Origin: DATDTB01 sp035291025
GTDB lineage: Archaea; Iainarchaeota; Iainarchaeia; JAFGOX01; DATDTB01
DNA: 6,555 bases
Direction of reading: 5' to 3'
Assembly (NCBI GenBank): GCA_035291025.1
Contig: DATDTB010000018.1
Span: forward strand, 1-6,555
The position numbers were made by a program, and so were the translations under genes. Positions 5,176 to 6,555 of the stretch are shown here, piece after piece; the first letter of the stretch is position 1, and each line of letters begins with the position of its first letter. Below the pieces are notes generated by a model that worked only from the letters and a program-made list of their open reading frames with translations, was not told the DNA's origin and did no database searches.

Positions 5176-6555
5176 ATGCGCTTGCATTTTTTGATTGCGT
5201 TTTTGGTTTTGTCTTCAGTTGGAAGCGCGGCGAGCATTAAGGCAGGCTGCGCTGGAGTAAGCGCAAACGGAGACCCGCCTTACACGTGCACTGGTTTTAG
5301 GGACGACGATGCAATCAATTACAACCTGGCAATTACAAACGACCCAAATTTTGCGTGGGCAAACCCGAATGGCCCTGAAGGAAGCTGCAGTTCTCCTGGC
5401 GACCCTTGCTCTACAACTACGTCGGACGCTTCTACCCGGTTTGGGAATGGGACATCCATTCACGTGTTTATGGGAGACAGCCACTGCAACAACATCTTTA
5501 ACTGCAATGCGCAAAACGGGTGTCTATTGCGTACTTCGAGCCAATGCAAGATTGATTCCTCGGAAAACAAGTGCGTACAGTGCAGCGGGAAATTCGAGGA
5601 CAATATCTGCGCTGACTCAGGTGGAGGTCAATTGAACAACCCCAGTGGATGCACGAATGCCCTCACCACCGTTTCTTGCAGCAAGAGCGGCAGCGGCTGC
5701 GAAAGCGCTTGTGGAGCCTCAGCCCAATGCGACGACAAGGCTCAAGGTGCTTCTTGCACGTCTTCAAGTGGAGAGCCCGGAACATGTAACGGCTCCTGCG
5801 ACTGCGTTCCCTTGCCTGACTGCACTGACACTGACCCCCCAGGCAACCCTTACACTTACAACAACTACACCACCAAAGGAACTTGCACTAATTCTAGTGG
5901 CACGTCTTTTACCGATTATTGCCCCAACGGTGACAACACCGATTTATTGGAGGAATTGTTTTGCTGTGATAACCAAACAGACTGCTGCGTTTTCACGAAC
6001 AGCGTTAGCTGCAGCGCCCAGTTCGGTGCTAGCTATGTTTGCGAGCAGGGAAAGTGCGTTAACAAGCCTTGCTCTGACAACGACCCGCCCGGCAGCGGCT
6101 TCACGTACAACAACTACACAACCGCTGGAACTTGTGCTCCAACTCCCACTTTTGGCGGGAACGTGAGCGACAACTGCCCAAATGGTAACGGAACTGACAA
6201 TTTGGCGGAAATTTTCTGCTGCAACAACAACGCGCAGTGCTGCGTCTTCGTTGGTGGAATTAGCTGCAGCGGCCAGTTTGGCCAAGGCTATGCGTGCAAG
6301 GACGGCGCCTGCAAGTTGTGTGGTGGGCTGCCAAACGGCACGGCGTGCGGCACCCGTAACTGTACGGGCTGTGGCTCTGACCCTAACTGCGCATGGGTGG
6401 GTTCTTGCACCAAGACGTGCCAAAACGAGTCATGCCAGGACTGTACTCCGGTGTGCAGTAACCAGAATTGTTGCGCGGACAACGACAACTCTTGTGGTAA
6501 TTGTGGTAATTGCCAGAACTGTAATAACAGTGACAACTGGTACAACGTGGGCGGT
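5176..6555 (+). CDS. Secreted cysteine-rich repeat protein (3' end outside window)
   Basis: The frame is open for 460 codons from the ATG to the window edge with no stop. Residues 1-19 form a clear signal peptide: Arg2, a hydrophobic core (about 3-15) and a small-residue cleavage region G-S-A-A at 16-19. The mature part has 56 cysteines (about 12 percent) and is rich in Asn, Gly, Ser and Thr. Twelve N-x-S/T sequons are present (Asn91, 205, 230, 239, 266, 313, 329, 338, 387, 395, 417 and 450). These point to an exported, disulfide-bonded and probably N-glycosylated surface protein. Three parts follow the signal: a cysteine-rich region (about 20-215), two tandem repeats (216-298 and 299-381), and a cluster (382-449) dominated by short C-x2-C and C-x3-C spacings. 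No enzymatic motif, membrane anchor or cell-wall anchor is visible before the cut. Frames annotated across it on either strand (for example 5309-5635, 5645-6166 and 5944-6423) are shadows. Confidence 0.85.
   Translation, partial: MRLHFLIAFLVLSSVGSAASIKAGCAGVSANGDPPYTCTGFRDDDAINYNLAITNDPNFAWANPNGPEGSCSSPGDPCSTTTSDASTRFGNGTSIHVFMGDSHCNNIFNCNAQNGCLLRTSSQCKIDSSENKCVQCSGKFEDNICADSGGGQLNNPSGCTNALTTVSCSKSGSGCESACGASAQCDDKAQGASCTSSSGEPGTCNGSCDCVPLPDCTDTDPPGNPYTYNNYTTKGTCTNSSGTSFTDYCPNGDNTDLLEELFCCDNQTDCCVFTNSVSCSAQFGASYVCEQGKCVNKPCSDNDPPGSGFTYNNYTTAGTCAPTPTFGGNVSDNCPNGNGTDNLAEIFCCNNNAQCCVFVGGISCSGQFGQGYACKDGACKLCGGLPNGTACGTRNCTGCGSDPNCAWVGSCTKTCQNESCQDCTPVCSNQNCCADNDNSCGNCGNCQNCNNSDNWYNVGG
5821..6069 (+). 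repeat. Cysteine-rich protein repeat, copy 1 (residues 216-298)
   Basis: This copy has Cys at 216, 237, 249, 263, 264, 270, 271, 279, 289 and 294. Landmarks are D-x-D-P-P-G at 218-223, Y-N-N-Y-T-T-K-G-T-C at 228-237, C-P-N-G at 249-252, L-E-E-L-F-C-C at 258-264 and C-C-V-F at 270-273. Every cysteine has a counterpart in copy 2. Confidence 0.8.
6070..6318 (+). repeat. Cysteine-rich protein repeat, copy 2 (residues 299-381)
   Basis: The ten cysteines of copy 1 recur at 299, 320, 334, 348, 349, 355, 356, 364, 374 and 379. The offset is 83 for the first two and 85 for the rest, so copy 2 carries a two-residue insertion between its second and third Cys. Y-N-N-Y-T-T-A-G-T-C at 311-320, C-P-N-G at 334-337 and C-C-V-F at 355-358 match copy 1 closely, and the DNA is also similar (TACAACAACTACAC in both). 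Confidence 0.8.

Noticed and set aside
5821..6318. CRISPR array or DNA-level tandem repeat
   Set aside because: The repeat is at protein level, with diverged DNA, a period of about 250 bases and conserved cysteines; there are no short direct repeats with spacers.
5309..6423. Several overlapping frames (5309-5635 +, 5645-6166 +, 5944-6423 -)
   Set aside because: They are alternative-frame shadows of the open cysteine-rich gene; their Thr/Ala- or Ala/Arg-rich composition arises from its Cys/Asn/Gly codons.

Overview
The window looks archaeal, most likely a small-genome DPANN-type lineage of medium GC. I infer this from TATA-like boxes at the expected distance upstream of starts (two of them implying leaderless mRNAs), oligo-T terminators, frequent AGG arginine codons, a small zinc-ribbon gene, and a secreted cysteine-rich repeat protein of a style I recall from DPANN archaea. 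No rRNA, tRNA or other taxonomic marker is present, so the placement is an inference.

Layout, left to right. (1) Positions 2-115 hold the C-terminal end of a cysteine-rich gene on the + strand. It converges on, and overlaps by 4 bases, a small tail-anchored membrane protein on the - strand (112-408). (2) A divergent promoter region (409-539) leads into a + strand cluster: lemA (540-1094), the M48 membrane protease htpX (1167-2057) and a 58-residue double zinc-ribbon protein (2079-2255), closed by an 11-T terminator. (3) A TATA box at 2321-2327 should start a leader of about 130 nt. The leader contains a 92-nt imperfect hairpin of about 33 pairs that ends in eight T, immediately before a saccharopine dehydrogenase-family oxidoreductase (2480-3670). 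(4) A class-III PLP aminotransferase related to glutamate-1-semialdehyde aminomutase lies convergently on the - strand (3698-5080). (5) A divergent spacer (5081-5175) leads to a + strand gene that stays open to the right edge (5176-6555). It encodes a signal peptide followed by a very cysteine-rich (56 of 460 residues), sequon-rich extracellular protein with two tandem repeats of about 83-85 residues.

How they fit together. LemA plus HtpX is a known pairing tied to membrane protein quality control, and the zinc-ribbon protein is probably co-transcribed with them. The dehydrogenase and the aminotransferase both suggest amino-acid or amine chemistry, but they are convergent and not one operon. 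Cysteine-rich proteins at both edges suggest a region rich in surface or secreted proteins.

The two items most worth following up are the hairpin leader before the dehydrogenase and the repeat-bearing cysteine-rich secreted protein. Two genes are easy to miss by simple ORF calling: the zinc-ribbon gene, because it is short, and the large edge-truncated gene, because it has no stop in the window.
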